Positions 31,485 to 41,191 of a DNA stretch of 64,000 nt are shown piece after piece. Source of the DNA: Tanticharoenia sakaeratensis NBRC 103193 (GTDB lineage: Bacteria > Pseudomonadota > Alphaproteobacteria > Acetobacterales > Acetobacteraceae). Location of the stretch: positions 124,001-188,000 of the forward strand of contig NZ_BALE01000009.1 in NCBI RefSeq assembly GCF_000963885.1. Reading direction: 5' to 3'. Position 1 is the stretch's first letter; each line of letters begins with the position of its first letter. The notes beneath the pieces were generated by a model. The model was not told where the DNA came from. It was given only the letters and a program-made list of their open reading frames with translations, and did not search any database. A program made the translations under genes and the position numbers.

Positions 31485-32891
31485 ATGTCCGAGATGCAGT
31501 ACGATCTGATCGTCATTGGGGGCGGTCCCGGCGGATATGTCGCCGCCATTCGCGCAGCACAGCTTGGCATGAAGGCGGCGGTGGTCGAGAGCACGCACCT
31601 CGGCGGCATCTGCCTTAACTGGGGCTGCATCCCGACCAAGACGCTGCTGCGGGCGTCGGAAATCAACCATCTGCTGCACGATCTGGGCCGCTACGGATTT
31701 GCAGCCGACAATCCGCGCTTTGACCTCGACAAAGTCGTCGGTCGATCCCGGCAGATCGCACGCCAGTTCTCGCGCGGCATTGCGCATCTGCTGCGCAAGG
31801 CAGGCGCCGAGGCGATCGACGGGCGCGGACGGCTCGCCGGAACCGAGGCGGGGCGTCGTATCGTCGAGGTGACGAAAGATGGCGCGGTCAGGACGCTGCT
31901 CGCCAAGCATGTGATCATCGCGACGGGCGCACGTGCGCGACAGCTGCCGGGGCTCGAATCCGATGGCGAGCTGGTCTGGTCGTATCGCGAGGCCATGGTG
32001 CCGAAGGCCATTCCGAAGCGGCTTCTGGTCATCGGCTCGGGTGCGATCGGCGTGGAATTTGCCTCGTTCTATCGTCACATGGGCGCAGAGGTAACGATCG
32101 CCGAGGTTGCCGATCGGATTCTGCCTGTCGAGGATGCCGAGATCAGCGATCTCGCGCGCAAGAGCTTTGCAAAGCAGGGCATGACGATCCTGACGGGCGC
32201 TAAGGTCGGCCCATTGCACAAGTCGGGCGGCATCGTTCGGGTCGATATCGAAGCCGGCGGCACGAAGCAGACACTGGAATTCGACCGGGTGATTGCCGCA
32301 GTCGGCATTACGGCGAACACGGAAGACCTCGGGCTCGAGGGCACTGCTGTCGTGCTGGATCGCGGGCATATCAAGGTCGATGGTTTCGGGCGTACGGGCG
32401 AGGCGGGCGTGTATGCGATCGGTGACGTGGCCGGAGCGCCCTGGCTTGCACACAAGGCAAGCCATGAGGGGATCATCTGCGTCGAAGCGATCGCGGGCCA
32501 TCATCCCCAGCCGCTGCATCCGCTGAATATTCCGGGCTGCACCTATTGCCAGCCGCAGATCGCATCTGTTGGCCTGACCGAGGATCGCGCAAAGACGGCC
32601 GGCCATGAAATCAAGGTCGGGCGGTTCCCGCTTTCGGCGAACGGACGCGCACAGGCCCTGGGCGAAAGTGAAGGACTGGTGAAGACGATCTACGATGCCA
32701 AGACCGGCGAGTTGCTGGGCGCGCACATGATCGGCGCGGAAGTGACCGAGATGATCCAGGGCTTCGTAATCGCGCGGACCGGAGAGCTGACAGAGGCCGA
32801 ACTGCGCGAGACGGTGTTCCCGCACCCGACCATTTCCGAGACGATGCACGAATCCACTCTGGCGGCGTTCGGCGAGGCGCTGCATATCTGA
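31485..32891 (+). CDS. lpdA: Dihydrolipoamide dehydrogenase (E3)
   Basis: A 468-residue FAD disulfide oxidoreductase that reoxidises lipoamide of PDH and possibly other 2-oxoacid complexes. FAD motif IVIGGGPGGYVAAIRAAQLG, redox pair Cys43/Cys48 in GGICLNWGCIP, NAD motif LVIGSGAIGVEFASFY, and the C-terminal dimer motif HPTISE with the catalytic His. CAGGAG precedes the ATG. lipA follows after 6 bases. Confidence 0.96.
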   Translation: MSEMQYDLIVIGGGPGGYVAAIRAAQLGMKAAVVESTHLGGICLNWGCIPTKTLLRASEINHLLHDLGRYGFAADNPRFDLDKVVGRSRQIARQFSRGIAHLLRKAGAEAIDGRGRLAGTEAGRRIVEVTKDGAVRTLLAKHVIIATGARARQLPGLESDGELVWSYREAMVPKAIPKRLLVIGSGAIGVEFASFYRHMGAEVTIAEVADRILPVEDAEISDLARKSFAKQGMTILTGAKVGPLHKSGGIVRVDIEAGGTKQTLEFDRVIAAVGITANTEDLGLEGTAVVLDRGHIKVDGFGRTGEAGVYAIGDVAGAPWLAHKASHEGIICVEAIAGHHPQPLHPLNIPGCTYCQPQIASVGLTEDRAKTAGHEIKVGRFPLSANGRAQALGESEGLVKTIYDAKTGELLGAHMIGAEVTEMIQGFVIARTGELTEAELRETVFPHPTISETMHESTLAAFGEALHI

Positions 32892-32897
32892 GCCGCC

Positions 32898-33887
32898 ATG
32901 TCCCACCGTCTCCTGATCGATCATCGCGCGAACGCCGCACTTCGCCATCCTGAAAAGGCGCGTCGCCCGGATAACCCGATCCAGCGCAAGCCGGACTGGA
33001 TCCGGGTGCGTGCGCCCAATTCTCCCGTCTATCAGGAGACGCGTGCGCTGATGCGGGAGCATCGGCTGACGACGGTCTGCGAAGAGGCGGCCTGCCCCAA
33101 TATCGGGGAATGCTGGTCGCAGCGGCATGCGACCATGATGATCATGGGCGAGATCTGCACCCGGGCCTGCGCGTTCTGCAACGTCACGACCGGGCAGCCG
33201 AACCCGCTGGACGATGACGAGCCCGCGCGCGTGGCGGAGGCCGTGGCGACACTGGGCCTTCGTCATGTGGTCATTACATCCGTGGATCGTGACGATCTGA
33301 CAGATGGGGGGGCGCGACATTTCGCCCGCGTGATCGGAGCGATCCGGGCTGCTGCCCCCGACACGACGATCGAGATCCTGACGCCCGATTTCCTGCGCAA
33401 GCCCGGCGCGCTGGAAATCGTCGTCGCAGCCCGACCTGACGTCTTCAATCACAATCTCGAGACCGTGCCGCGGCTATACCAGCCTATTCGGCCGGGAGCC
33501 CGGTATTATCAGTCGCTGCGTCTGCTTGACGACGTCAAACGCCTCGATCCGACGATCTTCACGAAGTCGGGACTGATGCTGGGGTTAGGCGAAACGGCCC
33601 CGGAGGTTTATCAGGTCATGGACGATTTCCGGGTGGCGGATGTCGATTTCCTGACACTGGGGCAGTATTTGCAACCGACACCGAAACATGCGGCGATCGC
33701 CGAGTTCGTTACCCCGGCGGCGTTCGACGAATATGCGGCTCGCGCACGTGCCAAAGGTTTCCTGCAGGTCAGTGCGTCGCCGCTGACCCGATCGTCCTAT
33801 CACGCCGATGAGGATTTCGAGCGCCTGCGCGCCGCACGGGCCAGAACACTCAATGTCAGCACACCGACACATCAGGAGGGGCGCTGA
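32898..33887 (+). CDS. lipA: Lipoyl synthase
   Basis: This 329-residue radical-SAM enzyme inserts two sulfurs into octanoyl chains on lipoyl domains. It holds the auxiliary cluster motif [12 protein letters not shown], the radical-SAM CxxxCxxC (CTRACAFC), and the C-terminal RSSYHADE Ser ligand. It thereby matures PdhB and PdhC encoded just upstream; lipB is not in the window. The stop overlaps the next start by one base. Confidence 0.97.
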   Translation: MSHRLLIDHRANAALRHPEKARRPDNPIQRKPDWIRVRAPNSPVYQETRALMREHRLTTVCEEAACPNIGECWSQRHATMMIMGEICTRACAFCNVTTGQPNPLDDDEPARVAEAVATLGLRHVVITSVDRDDLTDGGARHFARVIGAIRAAAPDTTIEILTPDFLRKPGALEIVVAARPDVFNHNLETVPRLYQPIRPGARYYQSLRLLDDVKRLDPTIFTKSGLMLGLGETAPEVYQVMDDFRVADVDFLTLGQYLQPTPKHAAIAEFVTPAAFDEYAARARAKGFLQVSASPLTRSSYHADEDFERLRAARARTLNVSTPTHQEGR

Positions 33888-34357
33888 TGCCGACCCATGC
33901 CGAACAACGCCTGATCGCCTATCGGCCGGACCAGCTGTTCGATCTCGTGGCCGATGTCGGCAAATACCCGCAATTTCTCCCCTGGTGCGCCCGCGCGGTC
34001 GTCAAGTCGCGGACGGAAACCGAGCTTGTCGCCGACCTGACGATCGGCTTTGGACCGTTCCGCGAGACGTTCACGAGCAGGGTCTCGCTGGAACGACCCG
34101 ACCGTATCCGCGTCCGTTACGAGCGGGGCCCGTTCCGTTATCTCAATAACGTCTGGACGTTCACGCCGGACCCGCGTGGTTGCCTCGTCGATTTCTTCGT
34201 CGATTTCGAGTTCCGGTCGCGACTTTTGCAGAATGCGATCGGGATGGTCTTCAACGAAGGCGTGCGTCTCATGGTCTCCGCATTCATCAAGCGTGCACGC
34301 GAAACATATGGACCGCCCGTGATTGCCGCGACGCCAAATGCTCCGGCGTCTCGCTGA
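33887..34357 (+). CDS. COQ10/RatA-type START-domain protein (ubiquinone-binding)
   Basis: The 156-residue product belongs to the polyketide-cyclase/START superfamily branch with mitochondrial COQ10 and E. coli RatA. Visible features are PDQLFDLVADVGKYPQFLPWC near the N-terminus, FGPFRETFTSRV, NNVWTF and a long C-terminal amphipathic helix. COQ10 proteins chaperone ubiquinone to respiratory complexes, and that role fits the bacterial orthologues better than toxin activity. Coupled to lipA. A short stem and T7 run overlap its stop. Confidence 0.82.
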   Translation: MPTHAEQRLIAYRPDQLFDLVADVGKYPQFLPWCARAVVKSRTETELVADLTIGFGPFRETFTSRVSLERPDRIRVRYERGPFRYLNNVWTFTPDPRGCLVDFFVDFEFRSRLLQNAIGMVFNEGVRLMVSAFIKRARETYGPPVIAATPNAPASR

Positions 34358-34520
34358 GATTTTTTTCTGACATCGTGACGAACTGTCGCCTTGGCGCGGC
34401 GTTCGGTCCGCATCCCGACTGTGACGTAACTGTCAGTTTCGGCGCGTACGTGGATTGATATGTCCGCGGCCAGAATTGCCTCTTCGGAGCAATCGAGCCG
34501 CGCCAAGGAAAGGAAGACCG

Positions 34521-34889
34521 ATGTCGAAGTTTGCGATGGGTGCCGGTGCGCTGGCCGTTCTGCTGTCTGCAGGTGCGCCCGCTATTGCCGCGCCGCATCA
34601 TCATCACGGCAAGCATGGCTCGAGCTCGGCAGAGAAGGCTGGCAACGCCAAGGAAAAGAAGGGTGGCAACGGCGAGACCACCGAAGACCTGAACGCGAAG
34701 AGCCTTCAGGAGGCACGTGGCTCCATGGCACCTTCGACGACCGTGCCGGCTACGGCACCTGCGGCAGCGCCGACGATGCCGAACGCGAACGGCATGACTG
34801 CCCCGAATCCGAATGGCATGACCATGCCGTCGAACGCACCGTCCTCCACGATGCCGGCTCCGACGACCACGGCGCCGCAGAGCCAGTAA
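34521..34889 (+). CDS. Exported low-complexity protein (His cluster, Pro/Thr/Asn-rich tail)
   Basis: A 122-residue protein with a clear signal peptide (cleavage after AIA near residue 24). The mature N-terminus starts APHHHHGKHG, then a Lys/Gly/Glu segment, then a Pro/Thr/Ala/Met tail with the repeated unit PN(A/P)NGMT. No domain is recognisable. AAGGAAAGG precedes the ATG and a strong terminator follows the stop, so it is a single-gene unit. Metal binding via the His cluster is possible but unproven. Confidence 0.75.
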   Translation: MSKFAMGAGALAVLLSAGAPAIAAPHHHHGKHGSSSAEKAGNAKEKKGGNGETTEDLNAKSLQEARGSMAPSTTVPATAPAAAPTMPNANGMTAPNPNGMTMPSNAPSSTMPAPTTTAPQSQ

Positions 34890-34915
34890 GCTCCTCGACT
34901 TATCTCAAGCGAGCC

Positions 34916-34950
34916 AAGGCGGCTTCACCTAAGGTGAAGCCGCCTTTTTT
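34916..34950. terminator. Intrinsic terminator after the exported His-cluster gene
   Basis: A perfect 14-pair stem (34916-34929 with 34933-34946) with loop TAA and a T-run. It lies between convergent genes and can also serve pncC on the minus strand. Confidence 0.92.
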
Positions 34951-34952
34951 GT

Positions 34953-35444
34953 TTAATCAGAAGCGTCTGCGGCAATCTGTTCCAGCAGGGTCAGAGCATA
35001 GCCGACCGTCGCCGCACGAACCGCCCGGCGATCGCCCGGGAAGTTGCGCGCCGCCGATAAAGCGGCATGACCGCGTCTCATCCAGCCAAAGCAGACGAGG
35101 CCGACAGGCTTGTCGGGACTTCCACCGCCGGGGCCCGCGACGCCGCTGACGGCAATCGAGACGGAAGCGTCCGGTGCGGATCTGAGCGCGCCTTCTGCCA
35201 TCTCGGCAACGGTCGCTTCACTAACTGCGCCGTGGATTTGCAGGGTTGCCGCCTGCACGCCCAGAGCGCTCTGTTTGAGGGCGTTCGAGTAGGTGACGAA
35301 GCCGCCTTCCACGGCATCGGATGATCCGCCGATTTCGGTGAGAGCCGCGGCAATCAGGCCGCCCGTGCAGCTCTCCGCGGTAACGATCCGAAGGCTCTGA
35401 CGTCTGAATGCGTCCAGCACGCGCATGACCTGGTTGTCGACCAT
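34953..35444 (-). CDS. pncC: Nicotinamide-nucleotide amidohydrolase (CinA C-terminal type)
   Basis: The 163-residue single-domain amidase has the family motifs TAESCTGGLIAAALTEIGGSS, GGFVTYSNALKQSALGV and VSGVAGPGGGSPDKPVG. It deamidates NMN in the NAD-salvage cycle. The N-terminal MoCF-like domain of full CinA is absent, as usual in alphaproteobacteria. It starts 6 bases after the stop of the lytic transglycosylase gene, in the same operon. Confidence 0.92.
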   Translation of the reverse strand: MVDNQVMRVLDAFRRQSLRIVTAESCTGGLIAAALTEIGGSSDAVEGGFVTYSNALKQSALGVQAATLQIHGAVSEATVAEMAEGALRSAPDASVSIAVSGVAGPGGGSPDKPVGLVCFGWMRRGHAALSAARNFPGDRRAVRAATVGYALTLLEQIAADASD

Positions 35445-35450
35445 GCCCGA

Positions 35451-37412
35451 TCACCCCGCCTGTTGTGCGCGCGACGCTTCGACACGATAGATCGCGGCAC
35501 TTTCCTCGATCCGCTCGATGTAGGAGCGCGTCTCCTCGTATGGCACGCGCTCGATCCAGTCGATGAGCGTGTCTGGGTCGGTTGCGGCATCGGGCAGGAT
35601 CCACTGATCGGCGCGATGGGGACCTGCATTGTAGGCAGCCAGCATATACGGCACGACCGATCCGTACCGCTGTGCAAGCTGGTTCAGGAATGCCTGACCC
35701 AGCGTGATGTTGGTGGCCGGGTTCCGCAGGGACGCAGCCGAGGTATCGAGCCCGGCAAGGCCGGCCCAACGGGCGATGTCTCTGGCCGAAGCCGGACGCA
35801 GTTGCAGGAGGCCAACCGCGCCGGCCGGACTCGTGATCGTCGGATTGAAGCTGCTTTCCTGGCGGATGACGGCCTGGGTCAGGCCGGGCGGCAATGCGGT
35901 CGCGGGCACAGGCAGATCGTCCGGCCAGCCGGCGGGATAGAGCGCGGTTCCACGCCGGCCGGCCGCGCGCGCGGCATAGATCGCCGGTTCCGCCAGCCCC
36001 AGCCGATGCGACAGGTCCGCAAGCGCTGCAAGTTCGCTCGCCGTGTGAGCTTCCGCCTGCGCCATCATCAGGAAGTCGCGGGCATGGTTCTGATCGCCGT
36101 CCGACGACAGCATCTGCGCGGCCATCGCCAGATCACGGCGCGGCAACCGATCGACTGGCAATGCTGCGATCTGCGGCAGGCGTGCCAAGGCTGGCGCCAG
36201 CAGGGCCGCGGGCGTGTCGAGCGTGGGTGTGGTTCCCGGGCCGAGGTGTTCGAGCGCGAGCTGGCCGTAGAACGTGGTCGGCATGGCGGCGGCAGAGAGA
36301 TAGGCGCTGCGCGCGCCGGCCTGATCACCCGAGGCTGCCTTTGCGCGGGCCAGCCAGTACCAGCCGCGCGAACGCGTCAGGAGCGCCGGGCAGGACGTCA
36401 GCGGACGAAACGCGGCCTGCGCGCGGACGGGGTCGTGGCCGGTGCGCAGCGCGAGCCAGCCGGTCAGGAAGTCGGCCTCGAGCCTGTCCGTGTCCTGCGA
36501 TGGCAGCGTCTCGTCGTCGGCCAGCAGCACGGCATCGGTGCTCCGGCCCGCCAGCATGAGGGCCCGGGCGAAGGCTGCACGCTCTTCCGTCCAGTCGTGA
36601 CCCGGATGGGCCTTCTGAAGTGCGAGGCCCTGGCTCTGCCACAGCGTCAGACCGCCATCGAAATCGCCCGCCCGCCGCAGGGCATGAAGTCTGTAGAGGA
36701 CGAGTTGCGGGTCGGACTGCTCGTCGGATGACAGCAGGCCGAGCAGGCGATCCGCATCATCGGACCGCGCTCGATAGGCCAGAAGGGCGCGCGCCAGTGG
36801 CTGGCGGGTCGGTGTCAGGCGATCAATCTGCCGGCCTGCGGCGCTGATCGAGAATGCCGAGAGCTGGCGCTGGAAACGGCGCCACTGATCGGTGGCCGTA
36901 AGATACTGGCCGAAGACCGGCAGGAAGGCGGCTTCGTCAGCGGGCCGGTCCACGGCATCGATCCAGGCCGTCCGGGCTCGCGCGCCCACGGCCTGCGCGC
37001 CGGTGACGCGGGCACAGGCCAGCAGGGCCGGCGCATAGGTCAGCGTCGCAGTCGGGCACAGGGAGGCGAGCCCCGTGTCGTCGGTGCGTTCGGCGAGTGC
37101 ATGTGCGAAACGCGCCTGCATCAGTCCGCGATCCGGCCAGCGAGGCGTCTGGGCGAGAAACGATGCGTAGTCGGCGGCCGGAATCGTGCGGTCGTCGCTG
37201 ACCAGCCGGAGCCAATCGGCAAGACGTGCGCGGATGGCATCAGGACTGGCCGCAACCGGCGTGCCTGGAGTTTCCACTGCGGGAGGAATGGCACCGCCGT
37301 CGTCCTGCTGGGGGGCTGCACCGCTGCAGCCCGGCAGCAGAAGAGGAGCAAGAACGGCGATCAGCGGGCGGACCGCTGCGCGCGGCGTCATCCTGGTTCT
37401 AGTGGCCCACAT
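35451..37412 (-). CDS. Soluble-type lytic transglycosylase, lipoprotein
   Basis: A 653-residue periplasmic murein hydrolase. The signal ends in a lipobox LLLPGC with Cys29, so it is outer-membrane anchored. A long superhelical TPR-like region (about 40-490) precedes the SLT domain (about 495-640) with the catalytic Glu in IRQESSFN, GAVGLLQLRPASA and YNAGP. The ATG at 37412 has GAGG nine bases upstream and overlaps the end of the terC gene; an ATG seven codons later is possible. Confidence 0.9.
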   Translation of the reverse strand: MWATRTRMTPRAAVRPLIAVLAPLLLPGCSGAAPQQDDGGAIPPAVETPGTPVAASPDAIRARLADWLRLVSDDRTIPAADYASFLAQTPRWPDRGLMQARFAHALAERTDDTGLASLCPTATLTYAPALLACARVTGAQAVGARARTAWIDAVDRPADEAAFLPVFGQYLTATDQWRRFQRQLSAFSISAAGRQIDRLTPTRQPLARALLAYRARSDDADRLLGLLSSDEQSDPQLVLYRLHALRRAGDFDGGLTLWQSQGLALQKAHPGHDWTEERAAFARALMLAGRSTDAVLLADDETLPSQDTDRLEADFLTGWLALRTGHDPVRAQAAFRPLTSCPALLTRSRGWYWLARAKAASGDQAGARSAYLSAAAMPTTFYGQLALEHLGPGTTPTLDTPAALLAPALARLPQIAALPVDRLPRRDLAMAAQMLSSDGDQNHARDFLMMAQAEAHTASELAALADLSHRLGLAEPAIYAARAAGRRGTALYPAGWPDDLPVPATALPPGLTQAVIRQESSFNPTITSPAGAVGLLQLRPASARDIARWAGLAGLDTSAASLRNPATNITLGQAFLNQLAQRYGSVVPYMLAAYNAGPHRADQWILPDAATDPDTLIDWIERVPYEETRSYIERIEESAAIYRVEASRAQQAG

Positions 37413-37998
37413 GCTGCCAGACCTCGTGAGATCCCTTGACGATAAGCTCGATCGCGACGGCTGCGACGACCAGCAATCCGACCCAGGCGATCCACCGATA
37501 GCGCTCGAGCAGGCGCGCCACCAGACTGGCTGCGACCGCCATCAGCACGACGGATAGCACGAGGCCGCCGACGAGAATGTAGGGATGGGACATCGCGGCG
37601 CCTGCGACGGCAAGCACGTTATCGAGGCTCATCGACAGGTCGGCCGCGATGATGCGCAGGATTGCGGCCCGCAGGCCGCCCTGAACAGGCTTGCCGTCCG
37701 CATCGTGCGCGCCGGCACGAAGTTCGCGCATCATCCGCCAGCAGACCCAGGCCAGCAGAAGGCCGCCCGCGAGTGTCAGTCCGACGATGGCCAGAAGCCG
37801 GACCGCGACCAAGGCCAGCAGCAGCCGGATGACCGCACTGCCGAGGACGCCCACCATCAATGCGACACGACGTTCTTTCGGGCCGAGCGTGCGGATCGCC
37901 AGACCGATCATCACCGCGTTGTCGCCCGCCAGGGTCACGTCGATCAGAACGACCTGCAGGAGAACGCCTAGACCCGCGATCAACTCATGTGAGGGCAC
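37399..37998 (-). CDS. TerC-family integral membrane protein
   Basis: This 199-residue protein has about seven transmembrane helices and the TerC motifs DVTLAGDNAVMIG near the N-terminus and DLSMSLDNVLAVAG around residue 115, each with an Asp-x-x-x-x-Asp-Asn acidic pair in the membrane. Members have been linked to manganese export and metal insertion in exported proteins. The GTG at 37998 is chosen because GGGAG lies six bases upstream. It heads the terC-slt-pncC unit. Confidence 0.85.
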   Translation of the reverse strand: MPSHELIAGLGVLLQVVLIDVTLAGDNAVMIGLAIRTLGPKERRVALMVGVLGSAVIRLLLALVAVRLLAIVGLTLAGGLLLAWVCWRMMRELRAGAHDADGKPVQGGLRAAILRIIAADLSMSLDNVLAVAGAAMSHPYILVGGLVLSVVLMAVAASLVARLLERYRWIAWVGLLVVAAVAIELIVKGSHEVWQHVGH

Positions 37999-38150
37999 AA
38001 AATTCTCCCGATGGAACAAGATGCCCGCACCATGGACGAAACGGCGTATCTTACAAGCACGGGCCACAGAGATGTTGCGCAGGCGCGCCATCCGCGCGAC
38101 ATGGGCCGAAACATCAACCGTCCCAGCTCAGACGAGGAAACGAACGCCCC

Positions 38151-39488
38151 ATGGTCCCGCGCTACAGCCGTCCCGAGATGACTGCCATCTGGTCGCCCGC
38201 GAACCGTTACCGGATCTGGTTCGAGATCGAGGCTCTGGCCTGCGAGGCGATGGCGGAATACGGCGCGATTCCGAAGGATGCGGCCATCACCATCCGCGAA
38301 CGTGGCGATGCGGCGATGGCGGCATTCTCCGATACGGATCTGGCGCGCATCGACGAGATCGAGGCCGAGACGCGCCATGACGTCATTGCGTTCCTGACCT
38401 GGCTTGCGGAGAAGGTCGGACCGGACAGCCGCTTCGTGCATCTCGGCATGACGTCGTCCGATGTGCTGGACACGTGTCTTTCGGTCCAGCTGACGCAAGC
38501 CTGCGACCTGCTGCTGAAGGACGTGGACGCCGTGATGGCGGCGCTGAAGCGTCGCGCGTTCGAGCACAAGCATACCGTGACCATCGGGCGCAGCCACGCG
38601 ATCCATGCCGAGCCGACCAGCTTCGGCCTGAAGCTTGCGGGGCATTATGCCGAGTTCAAGCGCAATCGGGCGCGTCTGCTGACCGCGCGGCGCGAGATTG
38701 CCGTCTGTGCGATTTCAGGAGCGGTCGGCACGTACGCCCACATCGATCCGCGTATCGAGGAATATGTGGCGGACAAGCTCGGGCTGTATGCCGAGGACGT
38801 TTCGACGCAGGTTATCCCGCGCGATCGTCATGCCGCATTCTTCTGCACGCTGGGCGTGATCGCATCGGGCATCGAGCGTCTGGCGGTCGAGGTGCGTCAT
38901 CTGCAGCGCTCCGAGCTGCGGGAGGCGGAAGAATTCTTCCATCCCGGGCAGAAGGGCAGCTCGGCCATGCCCCACAAGCGCAACCCCGTGCTGTCGGAAA
39001 ACCTGACGGGTCTTGCGCGTCTTGTGCGGGCCCACGTCATTCCGGCGCTGGAGAACGTGGCGCTGTGGCACGAGCGCGACATCAGCCACTCATCGGTCGA
39101 ACGCAACATCTGTCCCGATGCGACAATCGGCCTGGACTTTGCCCTCGCACGGTTGGCGTCGATGATGGAGAAGCTCGTGATCTATCCCGAGCGCATGGCG
39201 GAGATCGTTGAAAGCCTGGGCGGCGTCGTCCATTCGGGCGAGGTGCTTCTGGAACTCGCGCGCGCAGGGATTTCCCGCGAGGATTCGTACAAGATCGTCC
39301 AGCGCAATGCGATGGCGACATGGACGAAGCTGGGTCAGCCGGACGGCCGGACCTTCCGCGACAACATCGCATCCGACCCCGAGGTCTCGGCGAAGCTGAC
39401 GCCGGAAGCGCTCGATGCGGCCCTCGACAGCAGCCGCCATCTCGGCGCGGTCGAACGGATCTTCGCGCGCGTATTCGCCGACGCCTGA
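38151..39488 (+). CDS. purB: Adenylosuccinate lyase
   Basis: The 445-residue enzyme of purine synthesis that cleaves SAICAR and adenylosuccinate. The start MVPRYSRPEMTAIW is typical, with TSSDVLDT, TIGRSHAIHAEP (catalytic His), the signature loop PGQKGSSAMPHKRNP (catalytic Ser), and HERDISHSSVERN. GACGAGGAA precedes the ATG. purC follows 212 bases on; divergent from terC. Confidence 0.97.
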   Translation: MVPRYSRPEMTAIWSPANRYRIWFEIEALACEAMAEYGAIPKDAAITIRERGDAAMAAFSDTDLARIDEIEAETRHDVIAFLTWLAEKVGPDSRFVHLGMTSSDVLDTCLSVQLTQACDLLLKDVDAVMAALKRRAFEHKHTVTIGRSHAIHAEPTSFGLKLAGHYAEFKRNRARLLTARREIAVCAISGAVGTYAHIDPRIEEYVADKLGLYAEDVSTQVIPRDRHAAFFCTLGVIASGIERLAVEVRHLQRSELREAEEFFHPGQKGSSAMPHKRNPVLSENLTGLARLVRAHVIPALENVALWHERDISHSSVERNICPDATIGLDFALARLASMMEKLVIYPERMAEIVESLGGVVHSGEVLLELARAGISREDSYKIVQRNAMATWTKLGQPDGRTFRDNIASDPEVSAKLTPEALDAALDSSRHLGAVERIFARVFADA

Positions 39489-39700
39489 CAGCCCGCCTGT
39501 CTGCGGCAGGGTGACCGGATCGTCGGGCACCGGCCGCGTTCGCCGACGTCGCATCGTCCCGTGACATCATTCGCCGTGGAAGCCCTCGCGGGCTGCGGCG
39601 CAGGGTGCTATGGGTGCGCCTCGATATGCCTGAACACGATCCGGACGACGCGGCTCCTGATGCCGGTTCCGGATCCTCGAAGACAATTCTAAGGAATGGT

Positions 39701-40465
39701 ATGGCCCGCCGTCGTCAGCTCTATGAGGGAAAAGCCAAAATTCTGTTCGAGGGGCCGGAACCCGGCACGCTCGTGCAGTATTTCAAGGATGATGCCTCGG
39801 CCGGAAACGGTGCGAAAAAAGGGGTCATTACCGGCAAGGGCGTCCTGAACAATCGCATCTCCGAATATCTGATGCTCCGCCTGCATGACATGGGTATTCC
39901 GACGCATTTCGTGCGCCGCCTGAACATGCGCGAGCAGCTGATCCGGGAAGTCGAGATCATTCCGCTCGAAGTCGTGGTCCGCAACATTGCCGCGGGCTCG
40001 CTGGCCAAGCGGCTGGGCATTCCCGAAGGAACGCGGCTGCCGCGCTCGATTCTCGAGTATTATTACAAGAACGACAGCCTGAACGACCCGATGGTCTCCG
40101 AGGAGCACATCACGGCGTTCGGATGGGCGAATTCGCATGATCTCGACGACATGACGTCGCTGGCGCTCCGTGCCAACGACTTCCTGTCGGGCGTGTTCCT
40201 GGGCGTCGGCATCCAGCTGGTCGACTTCAAGCTGGAATTCGGTCGGCTATGGGAAGGCGAGGAGATGCGCATCGTGGTGGCCGACGAGATCTCGCCGGAC
40301 AATTGCCGCCTGTGGGATGCCAAGACGAGCGAGAAGCTCGACAAGGACCGTTTCCGCCGCGACCTCGGCCGGGTCGAGGAAGCCTATCAGGAAGTGGCGC
40401 GGCGCCTTGGCATCCTTCCGGAAGCCGCCAACGGCGACATGAAGGGCCCCGAGGTCATGCAGTGA
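39701..40465 (+). CDS. purC: Phosphoribosylaminoimidazole-succinocarboxamide synthase
   Basis: A 254-residue SAICAR synthetase that ligates aspartate to CAIR, the step before PurB. It begins [18 protein letters not shown] and carries [34 protein letters not shown]-like [10 protein letters not shown] and [19 protein letters not shown] precedes the ATG. purS starts 109 bases downstream. Confidence 0.97.
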   Translation: MARRRQLYEGKAKILFEGPEPGTLVQYFKDDASAGNGAKKGVITGKGVLNNRISEYLMLRLHDMGIPTHFVRRLNMREQLIREVEIIPLEVVVRNIAAGSLAKRLGIPEGTRLPRSILEYYYKNDSLNDPMVSEEHITAFGWANSHDLDDMTSLALRANDFLSGVFLGVGIQLVDFKLEFGRLWEGEEMRIVVADEISPDNCRLWDAKTSEKLDKDRFRRDLGRVEEAYQEVARRLGILPEAANGDMKGPEVMQ

Positions 40466-40574
40466 CAGCTCCGGCGCCGGGTCGTGTCATGACCTGCCGG
40501 AGAGAGAAGCGGGTCGGGACCGGCCGGAAGCCGGATCAGGCCCCGATCGAACAGACAAGACAGGAAGTCATGCA

Positions 40575-40817
40575 ATGAAAGTGCGCGTCACCGTCATGTT
40601 GAAGGAAGGCGTGCTCGACCCCCAGGGCAAGGCGATCGGCCACGCGTTGGGAACGTTGGGCTTTGCCGAACTCGGCGAGGTTCGCTGTGGCAAGGTGATC
40701 GACCTTGACGTGCCGGCGAACGATGCCGGCGCGGCTGTCACGCAGGGCGAGGCCATGGCACGCGCGCTGCTGGCCAATGACGTGATCGAGGACTTCTCGG
40801 TGGAGGCGCTGTCATGA
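40575..40817 (+). CDS. purS: FGAM synthase subunit PurS
   Basis: An 80-residue dimeric subunit that bridges PurL and PurQ in the three-part FGAM synthetase. It starts MKVRVTVMLKEGVLDPQGKA, the hallmark of the family. GACAGGAAG precedes the ATG. Its stop overlaps the start of the exported Rap1a-like gene (ATGA), which separates it from purQ. Confidence 0.95.
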   Translation: MKVRVTVMLKEGVLDPQGKAIGHALGTLGFAELGEVRCGKVIDLDVPANDAGAAVTQGEAMARALLANDVIEDFSVEALS

Positions 40818-41191
40818 AGCGGGCAATTCTGGCGGCAACCCTGCTGGCGGCAGCAGGACTTGGCGGGACGGCACACGCCCAGCGTGTCTCGCCGCTGAAA
40901 GCGGGCCGTTTCATGCAGATGTGCTCGACCCCGGCCCTGGTCGGTGCGTGCGACGCCTACATCACGGGCATGACGGACGCCGTGGCCCTCGGCAAGGTCG
41001 ATGCCAGCCACGAAGGCGACAAGTCGGCCAAGGCTGGCTTCTGTGTCCCGGACAGTCAGACTGGCCCCCAGATGCGCGGACTGGTCACGGCTTGGCTGCG
41101 TGCGCATGCGGACGTGCTCGGCAAGCCGGTCGGCGAGGGTGTCTTTGCCGCGCTGCATGATTCGTATCCCTGCCATGGGTCCGCGCCGTGA
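40814..41191 (+). CDS. Exported Rap1a/Tai-type protein inside the purine operon
   Basis: This 125-residue protein has a signal peptide (cleavage after AHA at residue 22). The mature part matches the Rap1a/Tai family pattern: C37, C46 followed by [15 protein letters not shown] (C77), [18 protein letters not shown], and YPC (C120), giving two likely disulfides. Founding members neutralise type VI amidase toxins in Serratia, but no effector or T6SS gene is nearby. Start and stop each overlap the flanking purS and purQ by four bases, so it is fully coupled to purine genes. Confidence 0.82.
   Translation: MKRAILAATLLAAAGLGGTAHAQRVSPLKAGRFMQMCSTPALVGACDAYITGMTDAVALGKVDASHEGDKSAKAGFCVPDSQTGPQMRGLVTAWLRAHADVLGKPVGEGVFAALHDSYPCHGSAP

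Noticed and set aside
33887-34357. RatA toxin of a toxin-antitoxin pair
   Set aside because: No antitoxin partner; coupling to lipA and similarity to COQ10 favour a ubiquinone role.
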